In this document: positions 19,101-31,058 of the stretch, piece after piece | How the letters are laid out: each line of letters opens with the position of its first letter | Position numbering within the stretch: position 1 is the first letter of the stretch | Source: Pseudomonas asturiensis | Lineage (GTDB): Bacteria > Pseudomonadota > Gammaproteobacteria > Pseudomonadales > Pseudomonadaceae | NCBI RefSeq assembly: GCF_900143095.1 | Contig: NZ_FRDA01000001.1 | Coordinates: forward strand, 505,357-569,356 | DNA: 64,000 bases | Direction of reading: 5' to 3' | Made by a program: the position numbers and the translations under genes | The notes under the pieces: generated by a model | What the model saw: only the letters and a program-made list of their open reading frames with translations | What the model was told of the DNA's origin: nothing | Databases searched by the model: none

Positions 19101-22100
19101 CCAGCGCTTAGATGGTCAGCTGGAATTTCTCGGCCGCAACGACTTCCAGGTCAAGCTGCATGGCCTGCGCATCGAACTGGGCGAGATCGAAGCACGGCTG
19201 AGTGCCCATCCGGCGTTGCGTGAAGCCGCGGTGCTGTTGCATGGAGACCGATTGGTCGCCTGGTTCAGTTGCCGGGAAGGCCATTCTGCGCCCGGCATCG
19301 AGGTGTTGCGCGCCCATGTGCTGGCGCAACTGCCGGATTACATGGTGCCGACGGCCTACGTAGCGTTGTCGGCCTTGCCGCTAAGCCTCAATGGCAAGCT
19401 GGACCGTGCAGCGCTGCCTGAGCCGGACGCGAATGCCGTGCTTAGCCGCCACTACGAGGCGCCGCTGTGCGAAACCGAAGCCCGTCTGGCAGAACTGTGG
19501 GCCGAACTGCTGAATGTCGCCCGAGTCGGGCGTCAGGATCACTTCTTCGAACTGGGCGGGCATTCACTGCTCGCTGTCACCCTGATCGCACGCATGCGCA
19601 AACTGGGCATGAGCGCCGACATTCGCGTGTTGTTCGCCCAGCCGACCCTTTCGGCGCTGGCCAGCGCGGTCGGCAATAACAATGAACTGCAGATACCGGC
19701 GAACCGGATCGACGCAGAGTGCCGCTACATCACTCCAGACCTGTTGCCACTGGTGTCGCTGGATCAGGACGCTATCGAGCGTATCGTCGCCCATGTGCCT
19801 GGCGGCGCGGCCAACGTGCAGGACATTTACCCGCTCGGACCATTGCAGGCTGGCATTCTTTATCATCATCTGGCCGCTGGCGACAGCGATCCGTACCTGC
19901 TGCAACCCCGATTCTCCTTCGCGGATCACGCGCGTCTGGACGCATTCTGCAGCGCGTTGCAGCAGGTGATCGAACGGCACGACATCCTGCGCACAGCATT
20001 GTTCTGGGAAGGCCTGTCAGCGCCGGTTCAGGTGGTATGGCGCAAGGCGGCACTGCGTGTCGACGAGGTTGCGCTGCAGGATCTGGACAACGCCCCGCGC
20101 ATGGACCTGACTCAGGCACCGCTGCTGCATCTGGTGTACGCCCGGGATCCGGGCACTGGCCTGATCGCTGCGACGCTGCGTTTCCATCACGTGGTCATGG
20201 ACCATGTCGCGCTCGACGTGCTGGGTCAGGAATTGCAAAGCATTCTGCTTGGCGACGAGGCGCAGCTCGCCGCGCCTGTTCCCTATCGCAATTACATCGC
20301 TCACGTGCTGCACGGACCGGACGATGCCGCCCATGAGGCATTCTTCAGCGAGCAATTAGGCGACATCGATGAGCCTACGCTGCCTTACGGTCTGGCGTTC
20401 GCCTCGCAGGACGATGTTCCCCTCGAAGCGCGTCTGGTGCTCGACGATGCCCTGTGCCACAAGGTGCGCGATCAATCCCGCCTGCTCGGTGTGAGTGCTG
20501 CAAGCCTGATGCACCTGGCCTGGGCGCAGGTGCTCGGGCACCTGTCAGGACGTGAAAGCGTGGTATTCGGCACGGTGCTGCTGGGTCGCCTGCAGGGCTC
20601 TGAAGGCGTCGAACGGGCATTGGGTGTGTTCATCAATACCTTGCCGCTGCGCATCGAGCTGGGCAGCCAGTCCGTGCGCGACGCCGTACAGGATACGCAT
20701 CGCAGGCTGACCGGTCTGCTCGTCCACGAGCATGCGCAGCTGGCGCTGGCCCAGCGATGCAGCGCGTTGCCTGCGGGCGCTCCGTTGTTCAACAGCTTGC
20801 TCAACTACCGTCACAGCGCGGTTCACGAAGCCGCCGATGAGGCTAGGACCCTGGCGTGGCAAGGGATTGAAGTGCTGAATGCGCAGGAGCGCAGCAACTA
20901 TCCGTTGACCCTGAGCGTCGATGACCTGGGCCAGGGCTTCAGCTTCACAGCACAGGCCACGCCGGGCATTGAGCCGCAGCGGGTCTGCGATTACCTGCAC
21001 GAAGCACTGACGCACCTGATTCTGGCGCTGGAGCAGCAACCCGATACCGCCATGACGCAACTGGGCATTCTGCCTGCGTCTGAGCGTCAGCAATTGCTGC
21101 ATGAGTTCAACGACACGCGTCGCGACTACCCGCGTGAGCAACCCGTGCATTGCCTGTTCGAACAGCGTGCCGCTCGCCATCCTGAGCGCGTGGCCGTCGT
21201 GCATGGCCAGCGTTCGATGACGTATGGCGAACTGAATGAGCAAGCCAACCGCCTCGCTCATCACCTGATTGAACAAGGGATTGCGCCGAGCGACCATGTG
21301 GCAATCGTGTTGCCGCGTTCTGTAGCGCTGCTGATCGCCCAGTTGGCCGTAAGCAAATGCGCCGCAACCTTCGTCCCGCTGGATATCAATGCGCCTGCGG
21401 AGCGCCAGAGCTACATGCTGGATGACTGCCAGGCGGTCTGCGTGCTGACCCGCAGCACGACAGCCATCAACGCGGCAACCCAACGTGTCGATCTGGACAG
21501 TCTTGAACTGAATGACCAGCCCGCCCATGACCCTCAACGGGCGCAGGGCTCGAACGCTGCGGCTTACGTCATGTACACCTCCGGCTCCACCGGCGCACCG
21601 AAAGGCGTGCGGGTGCCACATCGGGGCATCGCTCGTCTGGTGCTGAACAACGGCTATGCCGATTTCAATGATCAGGACCGCATTGCCTTTGCCTCCAATC
21701 CGGCATTCGATGCCAGCACCCTGGAAGTGTGGGGTGCGTTACTCAATGGCGGACAGGTGTGTGTGGTGGACCATGAAATACTGGTCGATCCGAGCCGTTT
21801 CAGCGCCTTACTGAGCGATGCCGGGATCACCGTGTTGTTCATCACCACGGCGCTGTTCAACCAATACGTACAGCAGATTCCTGCGGCGCTGCGAGGCCTG
21901 CGCGTGCTGTTTTCCGGCGGTGAGCGCGCCGATCCGGTCAGTTTTCGCACGCTGCTGACTCAGGCCCGGGGGATGCGTTTGTTCAATGCCTACGGACCGA
22001 CCGAGACCACCACCTTTGCTACTGTCTGCGAAGTTCGGGCTGTATCCGAGGGCGAAGAGAGCCTCCCGATTGGCCGTCCCATCGGCAACACCCGCGTCTA

Positions 22101-25100
22101 TGTGCTGGACGCTCATCAGCGCCTGGCGCCCAAAGGCGTAACCGGCGAGCTGTACATTGGCGGCGATGGTGTGGCACTGGGTTACCTGAACCGCCCGGAA
22201 CTCACTGCCGAAAAATTCATGGCCGACCCGTTCAGTGATGAACCCGACGCCATGATGTACCGCACCGGCGACCTGGGACGCTGGCTGGAAGACGGACAAC
22301 TGGAGTGCCTGGGGCGTGACGACGATCAGGTGAAGATCCGTGGTTTCCGCATTGAACTCGGTGAAATTGTCAGTTGCCTGCACCAGTTGCCGGGTATTGG
22401 CGAAACCGTGGTGCTGGCTCGCGAAGACGAGCCAGGCAATGTGCGGCTTGTGGCGTACTACACCAGCCATGACGAGGGCGCGTTGCTGGTTCCCGAGCAG
22501 ATGCGTGCACACCTGCAGGCCAGCTTGCCGGACTACATGGTGCCGACCGCGTTCATCGAGCTGACGACACTGCCGCTGACGGCCAATGGCAAGCTTGATC
22601 GTCGGGCGCTGCCCAAACCCGAGCGTTCGGCACTGTTCGGTCTGAGCTACGAAGCGCCTCAAGGCGAGTTCGAAGTGGCGCTGGCCGAGATCTGGGCCGA
22701 GGTGTTGCAGGTCGAACGAGTCGGTCGTCACGATCACTTTTTCGAGCTGGGCGGGCATTCCTTGCTGGCCATGCGCATGGTGTCTCAGGTTCGCCAGCAA
22801 CTGGGCGTGGAGTTGCCGTTGGGTGAGCTGTTTGCCCTTGGCGAACTGGCGGCGGTGGCGGCCGCGCTGTGTGACGTGGCGCGCAGTGAGCTGCCGTCAA
22901 TCCTGCCGGTGACGCGTGACCAGCCGATGCCACTGTCTTTCGCCCAGCAAAGGTTGTGGTTCCTGGCGCAGATGGACGGCGGCAACGAGGCCTACAACAT
23001 CCCCATGGCGCTGAGCCTTGAGGGTAGCCTTGACGTGACAGCGTTGACGCGTGCCCTGGCGCGTATCGTCGAACGCCACGAAACCTTGCGCAGCCGGTTC
23101 GTGGCCAGTGAAGACAGCGCGCACGTGCTGTTCGTACCGACATTCGCCGACGCCCGGCTGCCTGTCGAGGACATGCGCCACATTCCGCAGGCATTGGCCG
23201 AGCGCATCCGCGCCGAAGCGGTCGCGCCGTTCGACCTGGCTCACGGACCGCTGATTCGTGCTCATCTGTTACAAGTGGCCGATGAGCGTCACGTGCTGCT
23301 GCTGACCGTTCACCATATCGTCGCCGATGGCTGGTCGATGGGCGTAATGACACAGGAACTTCTGGCGCTGTACCCGGCGTTCTGCCGAGGGCAGCATGAC
23401 CCGCTGCCACCCTTGGCGATCCAGTACGCCGATTATGCTGTGTGGCAACGCCGCTGGCTGAGCGGCGAGCGCCTGCAACACCAGGCGGCTTACTGGCGTC
23501 AGGTCCTGGAAGGCGCGCCGACACTGCTCACCCTGCCGACCGACCGGCCACGTCCGGCACAACAGGATTTTGCAGGTGCCAGCCTTGCGTTGCAGTTGAA
23601 TGCACGGTTGACGGCGGATCTGCGCACACTGGCGCAACGTCAGGGCGTCACGCTGTACATGGCACTGATGGCGGCCTGGGCTGCGACCCTCACGCGTCTG
23701 TCCGGGCAGGCCGAAGTGGTGATCGGCAGCCCGGTGGCAGGTCGAGGCCGTGCCGAGCTGGAAGACCTGGTCGGCCTGTTCGTCAACACGCTGGCCGTGC
23801 GCATCGATACTTCGGGCAGTCCGAGCGGCGAAGCGCTGCTGGCGCGGGTCAAGGCTCGCGTGCTGGAGGCGCAGGACCATCAGGACCTGCCATTCGAACA
23901 GGTCGTGGAAGTGGTTCGTCCTGCCCGCAATCTGGCCCATCCACCGTTGTTCCAGACCACCCTGAATTGGATGCCTGGTGGACACGCTGCCGTGCCGCTC
24001 GACGGTCTGGTCGTGGCACCGGTCGAGCAGGTCAGCCAGGTCTCCAAATTCGACCTGTCGCTGAACCTGAGCGAGCAGGGCGAGACGTTGATTGGCACGC
24101 TGGACTACGCGACGGCGCTGTTCGACGAAGCGACCGTACAGCGCTATCTCGGCTATTTCCTGCAGGTCCTCGAAACGCTGGCTAACCATGAGCAGGCGCT
24201 GCTCGACCGGATTGCGCTGGTAAGCCATCAGGAGCGGCATTACCTGCTGGACACGCTGAATGCGACTGCGCTGGATGTTTCCTTCGAGCAAACCGTGCAT
24301 GCGCTTATCGAAGCCCGTGCGGCCAGCGCGCCGGAGAGCGTGGCCGCACAGGTGGACCAGCGCTGCCTGAGCTACGGCGAGCTGAATCACCGCGCCAACG
24401 CGCTGGCCCATCACCTGATCAGCCTTGGCGTGCGCGTTGATGATCGCGTGGCGGTCATGGCCCGTCGCGGGCTGGACACACTGGTGGCCTTGCTGGCCGT
24501 GCTCAAGGCGGGAGCCGGTTACGTGCCGGTCGATCCTTCGCACCCGGACGAACGCATTGCTTATCTGCTGAGTGACAGCGCCCCCAAAGTGCTGCTGACC
24601 CAGCAGGCATTGTTGAGCCGCGTGCCGGTATCGAACGCGCCGGTCATTGCCTTTGACCGTCCGGACTGGCCGGAGCGTCTGGACAACCCGCAGGTGGCGG
24701 GGCTGACGGCTGCGCATCTGGCCTACGTGATCTACACGTCGGGCTCGACCGGGCAGCCCAAGGGCGTCATGGTCGAGCACCGCACCCTGAACAATCTGCT
24801 GGCGTGGCACTGCCAGACGTTCGAGCTGCAGGCGGGCAGCCACACGGCCAGCGTCGCCGGTTTCGGCTTTGATGCCATGGCCTGGGAAATCTGGCCGGCG
24901 CTGTGTGCTGGGGCAACCTTGCACCTGCCGCCAGAGAACATCAGCAACGAACAGCTGGATGCGCTGCTCGACTGGTGGATCGCCCAGCCGCTGCAAGTCG
25001 CGTTTCTGCCTACACCGGTCGCGGAATACGCCTTCAGCCGTGACCTGCGTCATCCGACGTTGCGCACGCTGTTGATCGGCGGCGATCGTCTGCGTCAATT

Positions 25101-28100
25101 CCATCGTGATCCGGGCTTTGCGGTGATCAACAACTACGGCCCGACCGAGGCCACGGTGGTCGCCACCTCCGGCCGTTTGTGGCCGGACGGCAGTCTCGAT
25201 ATCGGCAAACCCATTGCCAACACCCGCGTGTACCTGCTCGACGAACGCCAGCAACTGGTGCCGCTGGGCGTGGCGGGCGAGCTGTACGTGGCAGGCGACA
25301 GCGTAGCGCGTGGCTACCTGAATCGACCCGAAATGACCGCCGAACGCTTCCTGCGTGACCCGTTCCACCAGGACGCCGGCGCGCGTATGTACCGCACCGG
25401 CGACCTGGCGCGCTGGAACTCCGACGGTGCGCTGGAGTACCTGGGGCGTAATGACGATCAGGTGAAAATCCGTGGCGTGCGCATCGAACTCGGCGAGATC
25501 GAAGCGCAGTTGAGCCAGTTGCCGGGCATCAAAGAAGCGCTGGTAGTGGCCCGGGAAGACGAGCCGGGTCAGCCAAGGCTGGTGGGTTATTTCATCGAAC
25601 AAGCCGATGTTACTGGCTCGACTGCGGGTGATCTGCGTGCCGCCTTGCTGGCGGTGCTGCCGGGTTACATGGTGCCCACTGCCTTCGTGCGTCTTGACGC
25701 CTGGCCGCTGACCGCCAATGACAAGGTTGACCGTCGCGCCTTGCCGATGCCGGATCGTGAGGCGTTGCCGGGTCGAGATTACGAGGCGCCTCAGGGAGCG
25801 GTGGAGACGGCGCTGGCCGAGATATGGGGCGAGCTGCTGCAGGTCGAGCGGGTGGGGCGGCATGATCACTTCTTCGAGCTGGGCGGGCACTCGCTGCTGG
25901 CTGTGACCCTGATCGCGCAGATGCGCCGCCAAGGCATCGAGGCGGACATTCGCACCCTGTTTGCGCAACCGACGCTGTCCGCACTGGCCGGCGCAATCGG
26001 CAGCAGTCAGCAGACGCCGATACCGGCCAACCTGATTCAAGTGGATTGCACGCACATCACGCCAGACCTGTTGCCGCTGGTCACGCTGGAACAGGCCGAC
26101 ATCGACCTCATCGTCGCCCGTGTTCCGGGCGGCGTGGCGAATGTGCAGGACATTTATCCGCTGGGGCCGCTGCAGGCCGGGATCTTCTATCACCATTTAT
26201 CCGCAGGCGGCGACGATCCTTATCAGTTACAGGCCCGTTTTGCCTTTGCCGACCGTGCGCGTCTGAACGCGTTTTGCGCAGCCTTGCAGCGGGTGATCGC
26301 CCGCAACGATGTGCTGCGTACCTCCTTGTGCTGGGAAGGGTTGGAAACACCGGTTCAAGTGGTCTGGCGACAGGCCGTATTGCCGGTGATCGAAGTGGCG
26401 CTGGACACTCTCGCACAGGCCGAACCGCTGGGCCTTGAAAAGGCGCCGCTGTTGCGCCTGGTCCATGCGGATGACCCGGCCAACGGACGGATTGTTGCAG
26501 TACTGCTGTTCCATCACCTGATCATGGATCACATGGCGCTGGAACTGTTGAGCCACGAACTGCAAGCCGTGCTGCTCGATCAGGAAGCAGACCTGCCTTC
26601 GCCCGTGCCATACCGAAATTACATCGCCCAGACGTTGCAGGAAGAGGGCGATCAGAACCATGAACTGTTCTTCCGCGAGCAGTTGGGCGACCTCAGCGAA
26701 CCGACCCTGCCTTATGGTCAGAGCGGGTTGCCGGGCGCTCAGGTGCCGGGGGAAGCCAGGCAGCCTCTGGACGCTGAACTGAGCCGCAAGGTGCGCGATC
26801 AGGCGCGTTTGCTGGGTGTCAGCGCTGCGAGCCTGATGCACCTGGCCTGGGCGCAGGTGCTCGGACAATTGTCCGGTCGTGACACGGTGGTATTCGGCAC
26901 GGTTCTGCTCGGGCGGCTGCAGGGCGGTGAAGGTGTAGAACGCACGCTGGGTGTGTTCATCAACACCTTGCCACTGCGCATCGATCTGGCTGGCCAGTCG
27001 GCGCAGGATGCAGTGCTTCAGACTCATCGGCGTCTCAGTGGGTTGCTGGGGCACGAACATGCACCGCTGGCCCTCGCACAACGCTGCAGTGCGTTGCCAG
27101 CCGGCGCACCCTTGTTCAGCGCTTTGCTCAACTACCGTCACAGCGCGGCCCCTCAAACCGCTGACGTTCCTGCGAGCACGGCCTGGCAAGGTATCGAGCT
27201 GCTCGCTGCGCAAGAACGCAGCAATTACTCGCTGACCCTGAGCGTGGATGACCTGGGCGAGGGTTTCGACCTGACAGCGCTTACCGCGACCGGTATCGAT
27301 GCACGACGCGTCTGCGCTTACATGGTCTGCGCTGTGGAAACCCTCATTGATGCGTTGTCACAGTCACCGCTGACGGGGCTGGAAACACTGGACCTTCTGC
27401 CCGTCGCCGAACGTACCGAGTTGCTGGAAGGCTTCAATGCCCAGCGCAGCGAGCCGGCCAGCGAACTCACCATCCATCAGCGCATCGAGCGTCAGGCGGC
27501 GGTCGCCCCGGATGCGGTTGCGGCGCAGGTGGGTGATGAACGGTTGAGCTACGACCAGTTGAATCGTCGTGCCAACGCCCTGGCACACCACCTGATCGGA
27601 CTGGGTGTGTGTCCTGATGACCGCGTTGCGGTTATCGCACGTCGCGGGCTGGACACGCTGGTGGGTCTGCTGGCCGTGCTCAAGGCCGGTGCCGGTTATG
27701 TGCCGGTCGATCCGGCGCACCCGGCCGAGCGCATCAACTATCTGCTGGCAGACAGCGCGCCGGTAGTGGTGCTGACCCAGGCCGATCTGCTGCAGCGGCT
27801 CCCGGGCCTGACGGTGCCGGTGGTTGCGATGGACCGCGCAGACTGGCCGACGCGTGAGGCCAACCCGCAGGTGACGCAGCTGACCACCACCCATCTGGCC
27901 TACGTGATCTACACCTCGGGCTCCACCGGCTTGCCCAAGGGCGTGATGGTTGAGCACCTGGCCCTCAACAAACTGGTGGACTGGCATTGCGAGGCCTTCG
28001 ACCTGCACGCCGGCAGTCACACTGCCAGCGTTGCCGGCTTCGGGTTCGATGCCATGGCCTGGGAAGTCTGGCCTGCGTTGTGCGCCGGGGCGACCCTGCA

Positions 28101-30939
28101 CGTGCCGCCTGCTGACATCGGCAATGAACAACTGGATGCATTGCTCGACTGGTGGCTGGCTCAACCGCTGCAGGTTGCCTTTCTGCCGACGCCGGTCGCC
28201 GAATATGCCTTCAGCCGCGAGCTGCGTCATCCGACGTTGCGCACGCTGTTGATCGGCGGTGACCGTCTACGTCACTTCCAGCGCGATCCGGGCTTTGCGG
28301 TGATCAACAACTACGGTCCGACCGAAACCACAGTGGTGGCGAGTTCGGGCGAGATGTTTGCCGGCCGTGTGCTGCACATCGGTAAACCGGTGCGCCATGC
28401 ACGGCTTTACGTGCTGGATGCCCGTTGCCGGCCGGTGCCGCTGGGTGTTCCGGGCGAGCTGTACATTGGCGGCGACGCGGTTGCACGGGGTTATCTGAAC
28501 CGTGCGGACCTGACTGCCGAACGCTTTCTGGATGACCCGTTCAGCGACCGGCCGGACGCACGGATGTATCGCTCGGGCGATCTGGTTCGCTGGTTGGCCG
28601 ATGGCACGCTGGAGTATCTGGGCCGCAACGACCATCAGGTGAAGATTCGCGGCGTACGCATCGAACTGGGCGAAATCGAGCAACACCTGGCGCTGTGCCC
28701 AGGCGTCGCCGAAGCCGTGGTCGTCGCTCAGCGCCTGGAAGAGGGCGGATTGCGGCTGGTGGCGTATTTTACGCGTCATGATGCGTTGCTCGACGCGACG
28801 GCATTGCGTGCGCACCTGGCAGAGCGTCTACCGGAGTACATGGTGCCTGCCGCTTATGTCGTGCTGGATGCGTTGCCACTGACCCGTAACGGCAAGGTGG
28901 ACCGCAAGGCGTTGCCGCTGCCGAGCGTAGACTCGCTGGCGACAGCCACGTATCAGGCACCCGAAACTCCGCTCGAAGAGCGTCTGGCCGAACGCTGGGC
29001 CGAGGTGTTGGAAGTCGAGCGGGTTGGCCGCCATGACAGCTTCTTCGAACTGGGAGGCCATTCGCTGCTGGCGATTCGTCTGGTCAGCCTGATCCAGAAA
29101 TCCGGCCTGTCGCTGAGTCTTGCCGAGCTGTTTCAGCATCCAAGCGTCGCCGCACTGGCCCGACTGCTTGAACGACGGCCTGTCGGAACCGCTGAAATGC
29201 CTGAGGTCGTCACGGTGCGAGAGGGCAGCAGTGCAACGCCGCTGTTCCTGATCCACGACTTCACCGGGCTGGACGCTTACTTCCCGGTACTCAGTCAGCA
29301 CCTGGACGGCGATTTTGCGATCTACGGTCTGCCAGGCGTTGGCTTGGGGCAACCGCAACTCAACACGCTGGAAGGTCTGGCAGCACGGCTGATCGAGCGG
29401 ATTCAAAGCGTGCAGCCTCAAGGGCCTTACCGACTGGCGGGTTGGTCATTTGGTGGCGTATTGGCTTATGAAGTGGCCACGCAACTCGTGGGTATGGACG
29501 CGTCAGTGGCCTTTGTCGGTCTGCTGGACAGCTACGTGCCGCGTCTGACCGATCAGGGCAAGGCGCGCTGGCAAGGGCCGCAGTTGCTTGAACGTGAGTT
29601 GCTGGCGCATTGCTCGACGTACTGGCGAGCGCAAGGCCAGGCAGGCGTTGCGCCTCTGGTGCGACTGGAAGCGTTGCAGGCACAGCCCGAGAAGCCGGTA
29701 TTTGAGTCACTGTTGCAACTGTGTCGGGATGAGCAACTGCTGTATCCAGAGCTGGCGCAGGCGAGCGATCTACAACTGCGCCACTATCTGGAGCGCGAAC
29801 TGGCCCACGGCCATGCGCTGGCTCATTACCGGCTGGAGCCGATTAACCTGCCGGTCCATCTGTTTTGCGCCGAGCAACGCGAGCATGCACCAGGCAATGC
29901 GGCCAGCGGCCAAGACTCAACCCGTGACTCCAGCCATGGCTGGGCCGAGGTTGTGCCCGCCGCGCAGCTGCATTGCGTCAGTGTGCCGGGCGATCACATG
30001 AGCATGATGCAGGCACCGCATGTTCAGGTGTTGGGCCAGGCATTGAGCCGTGTACTGAGCGATCAGACACCGGCCATGCTACCCGTCTACAAGGCGTTGC
30101 TGGCGATTCAGAGCGGACAGCGTGGGAGGGCACCCCTGTTCTGCGTACCGGGCGCTGGCGACAGTGTCACCAGCCTGATCGGTCTGGCGGAAGCCTTCGG
30201 GCCGGACTGGCCGATCTATGGGTTGCAGGCGCGAGGTCTGGAAGGTCGTTACGTGCCTCACAGCCGTGTCGAGGCGGCCGCCAAAAGCTACGTTCAGGAA
30301 ATCGAAAACCTGTATCCGCAGGGGCCTCTGCATCTGGTGGGGCATTCGTTCGGTGGCTGGGTAGCCCACGCCATGGCGAGCAGGCTCCAGGCACAGGGTC
30401 GAGAAGTGCTGTCGCTGACCCTGATCGACAGCGAAGCACCCGGCAACACGACCACGTGCAGCAAGCCATATACCGCTACGGCGGCGCTGCAGCGGCTAAT
30501 CAATGCGCTGCAACTGTCTAGCGGCAAGGACCTGGGGCTTGATTCGCACGCTTTCGTCGATGCCGAGGACGCCGTCCAGTTACACCAGCTTCGCGAGGCC
30601 ATGGTCCGCGTCGGTTTGCTGTCGTCGCGGGTTACGCCACAGGCGTTGAGCGGGATCGTGCGCACATTCTCCAGTGCCTTGCGCACCCTGTACCGGCCAG
30701 AGCAGAGCTACGTCGGCCCCGCCAGTCTGGTGCTGTTGACCGACCCCGGTCTGGACGCGGCTGCCAATCAGCTTGAGCACACCGATATGACCCAGGGCTG
30801 GCAACAGCTGTTGCCGCAACTGACGCTGTGGAACGGTCCAGGCGACCATTTCAGCATCCTCAAGACGCCAGACGTCTACAGCCTGGCGGCCTGGTGGTAC
30901 GACAGACAGGCCGTCGGGGTCCGGGAACCGCTGGCATGA
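13183..30939 (+). CDS. cifB: Lipopeptide NRPS, modules 4-8 with tandem thioesterases (cichofactin/syringafactin synthetase B)
   Basis: This is a 5918-residue synthetase. It starts at a GTG whose bases overlap the upstream TGA (GTGA, 13183-13186), implying translational coupling. Residues 1-50 look like a TubC-type docking domain for the upstream protein. Five C-A-T modules follow; A-domain cores (YTSGSTG) lie near 690, 1736, 2797, 3850 and 4909, and carrier GGHS motifs near 1073, 2124, 3189, 4233 and 5291. C4, C6 and C8 are dual epimerisation/condensation type. C5 and C7 are LCL type (HHIVADGW). Codes read by eye: A4 DAWFLGNVVK (Leu), A5 DAWQVGVVDK (Gln type), A6 DALFFGATFK (Val/Ile type), A7 and A8 DAWFLGNVVK (Leu). 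Two thioesterases end the protein (GWSFGG near 5419, GHSFGG near 5720). The expected product is acyl-Leu-Leu-Gln-Leu-Gln-Val-Leu-Leu, released as a linear acid. A4 and A7 are near copies, and A7 has NDK instead of NGK in motif A10. Confidence 0.93.
14888..16266 (+). repeat. Long near-identical tract, copy 1 (A domain of module 4)
   Basis: This tract is paralogous to 24368-25746 at a constant offset of 9480 bases and with no indels. By eye, rows of 60 bases differ at 0-8 positions, fewer through the centre. Similarity drops sharply after about 16266, inside the linker before the carrier domain, and before about 14888. It covers nearly the whole adenylation domain. Confidence 0.9.
24368..25746 (+). 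repeat. Long near-identical tract, copy 2 (A domain of module 7)
   Basis: This is the second copy of the tract at 14888-16266. Protein differences are few, for example Thr/Ala, Leu/Ser and Glu/Lys swaps. One falls in the A10 motif: the GAC codon at 25720-25722 gives NDKVDR where the other A domains of the locus with an NGK motif have Gly. The flanking condensation domains of modules 4 and 7 belong to different subtypes, so only the A domain was copied. Confidence 0.9.
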
Positions 30940-30944
30940 AACCC

Positions 30945-30984
30945 TGAAAAACCCCTGCGGCAGGCTTTCGAGCTGCCGCAGGGG
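30945..30984 (-). terminator. Rho-independent terminator oriented against antisense transcription
   Basis: A perfect 12-base-pair stem, CCCCTGCGGCAG (30952-30963) with CTGCCGCAGGGG (30973-30984), has a 9-base loop. On the minus strand it is followed at once by a run of five T (30946-30950 read in complement). On the plus strand no T-run follows. It lies between cifB and the macA-like gene, both plus-strand. Confidence 0.65.
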
Positions 30985-31058
30985 CACGTGTACGCAAAAC
31001 GGACAATCAGTCGCCGCCTCACACAGTAGGCGCGATCTTCAAGGATCAGCAGGCCTTT

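Noticed and set aside
23269..26196. A 975-codon open frame on the minus strand
   Set aside because: It is antisense to cifB. Long antisense frames are expected in GC-rich coding sequence with biased third positions. Its composition (rich in Arg, Gln, His) is not that of a real protein.
29218..30939. Tandem thioesterases as a novelty
   Set aside because: Two terminal thioesterases are usual for Pseudomonas lipopeptide synthetases.
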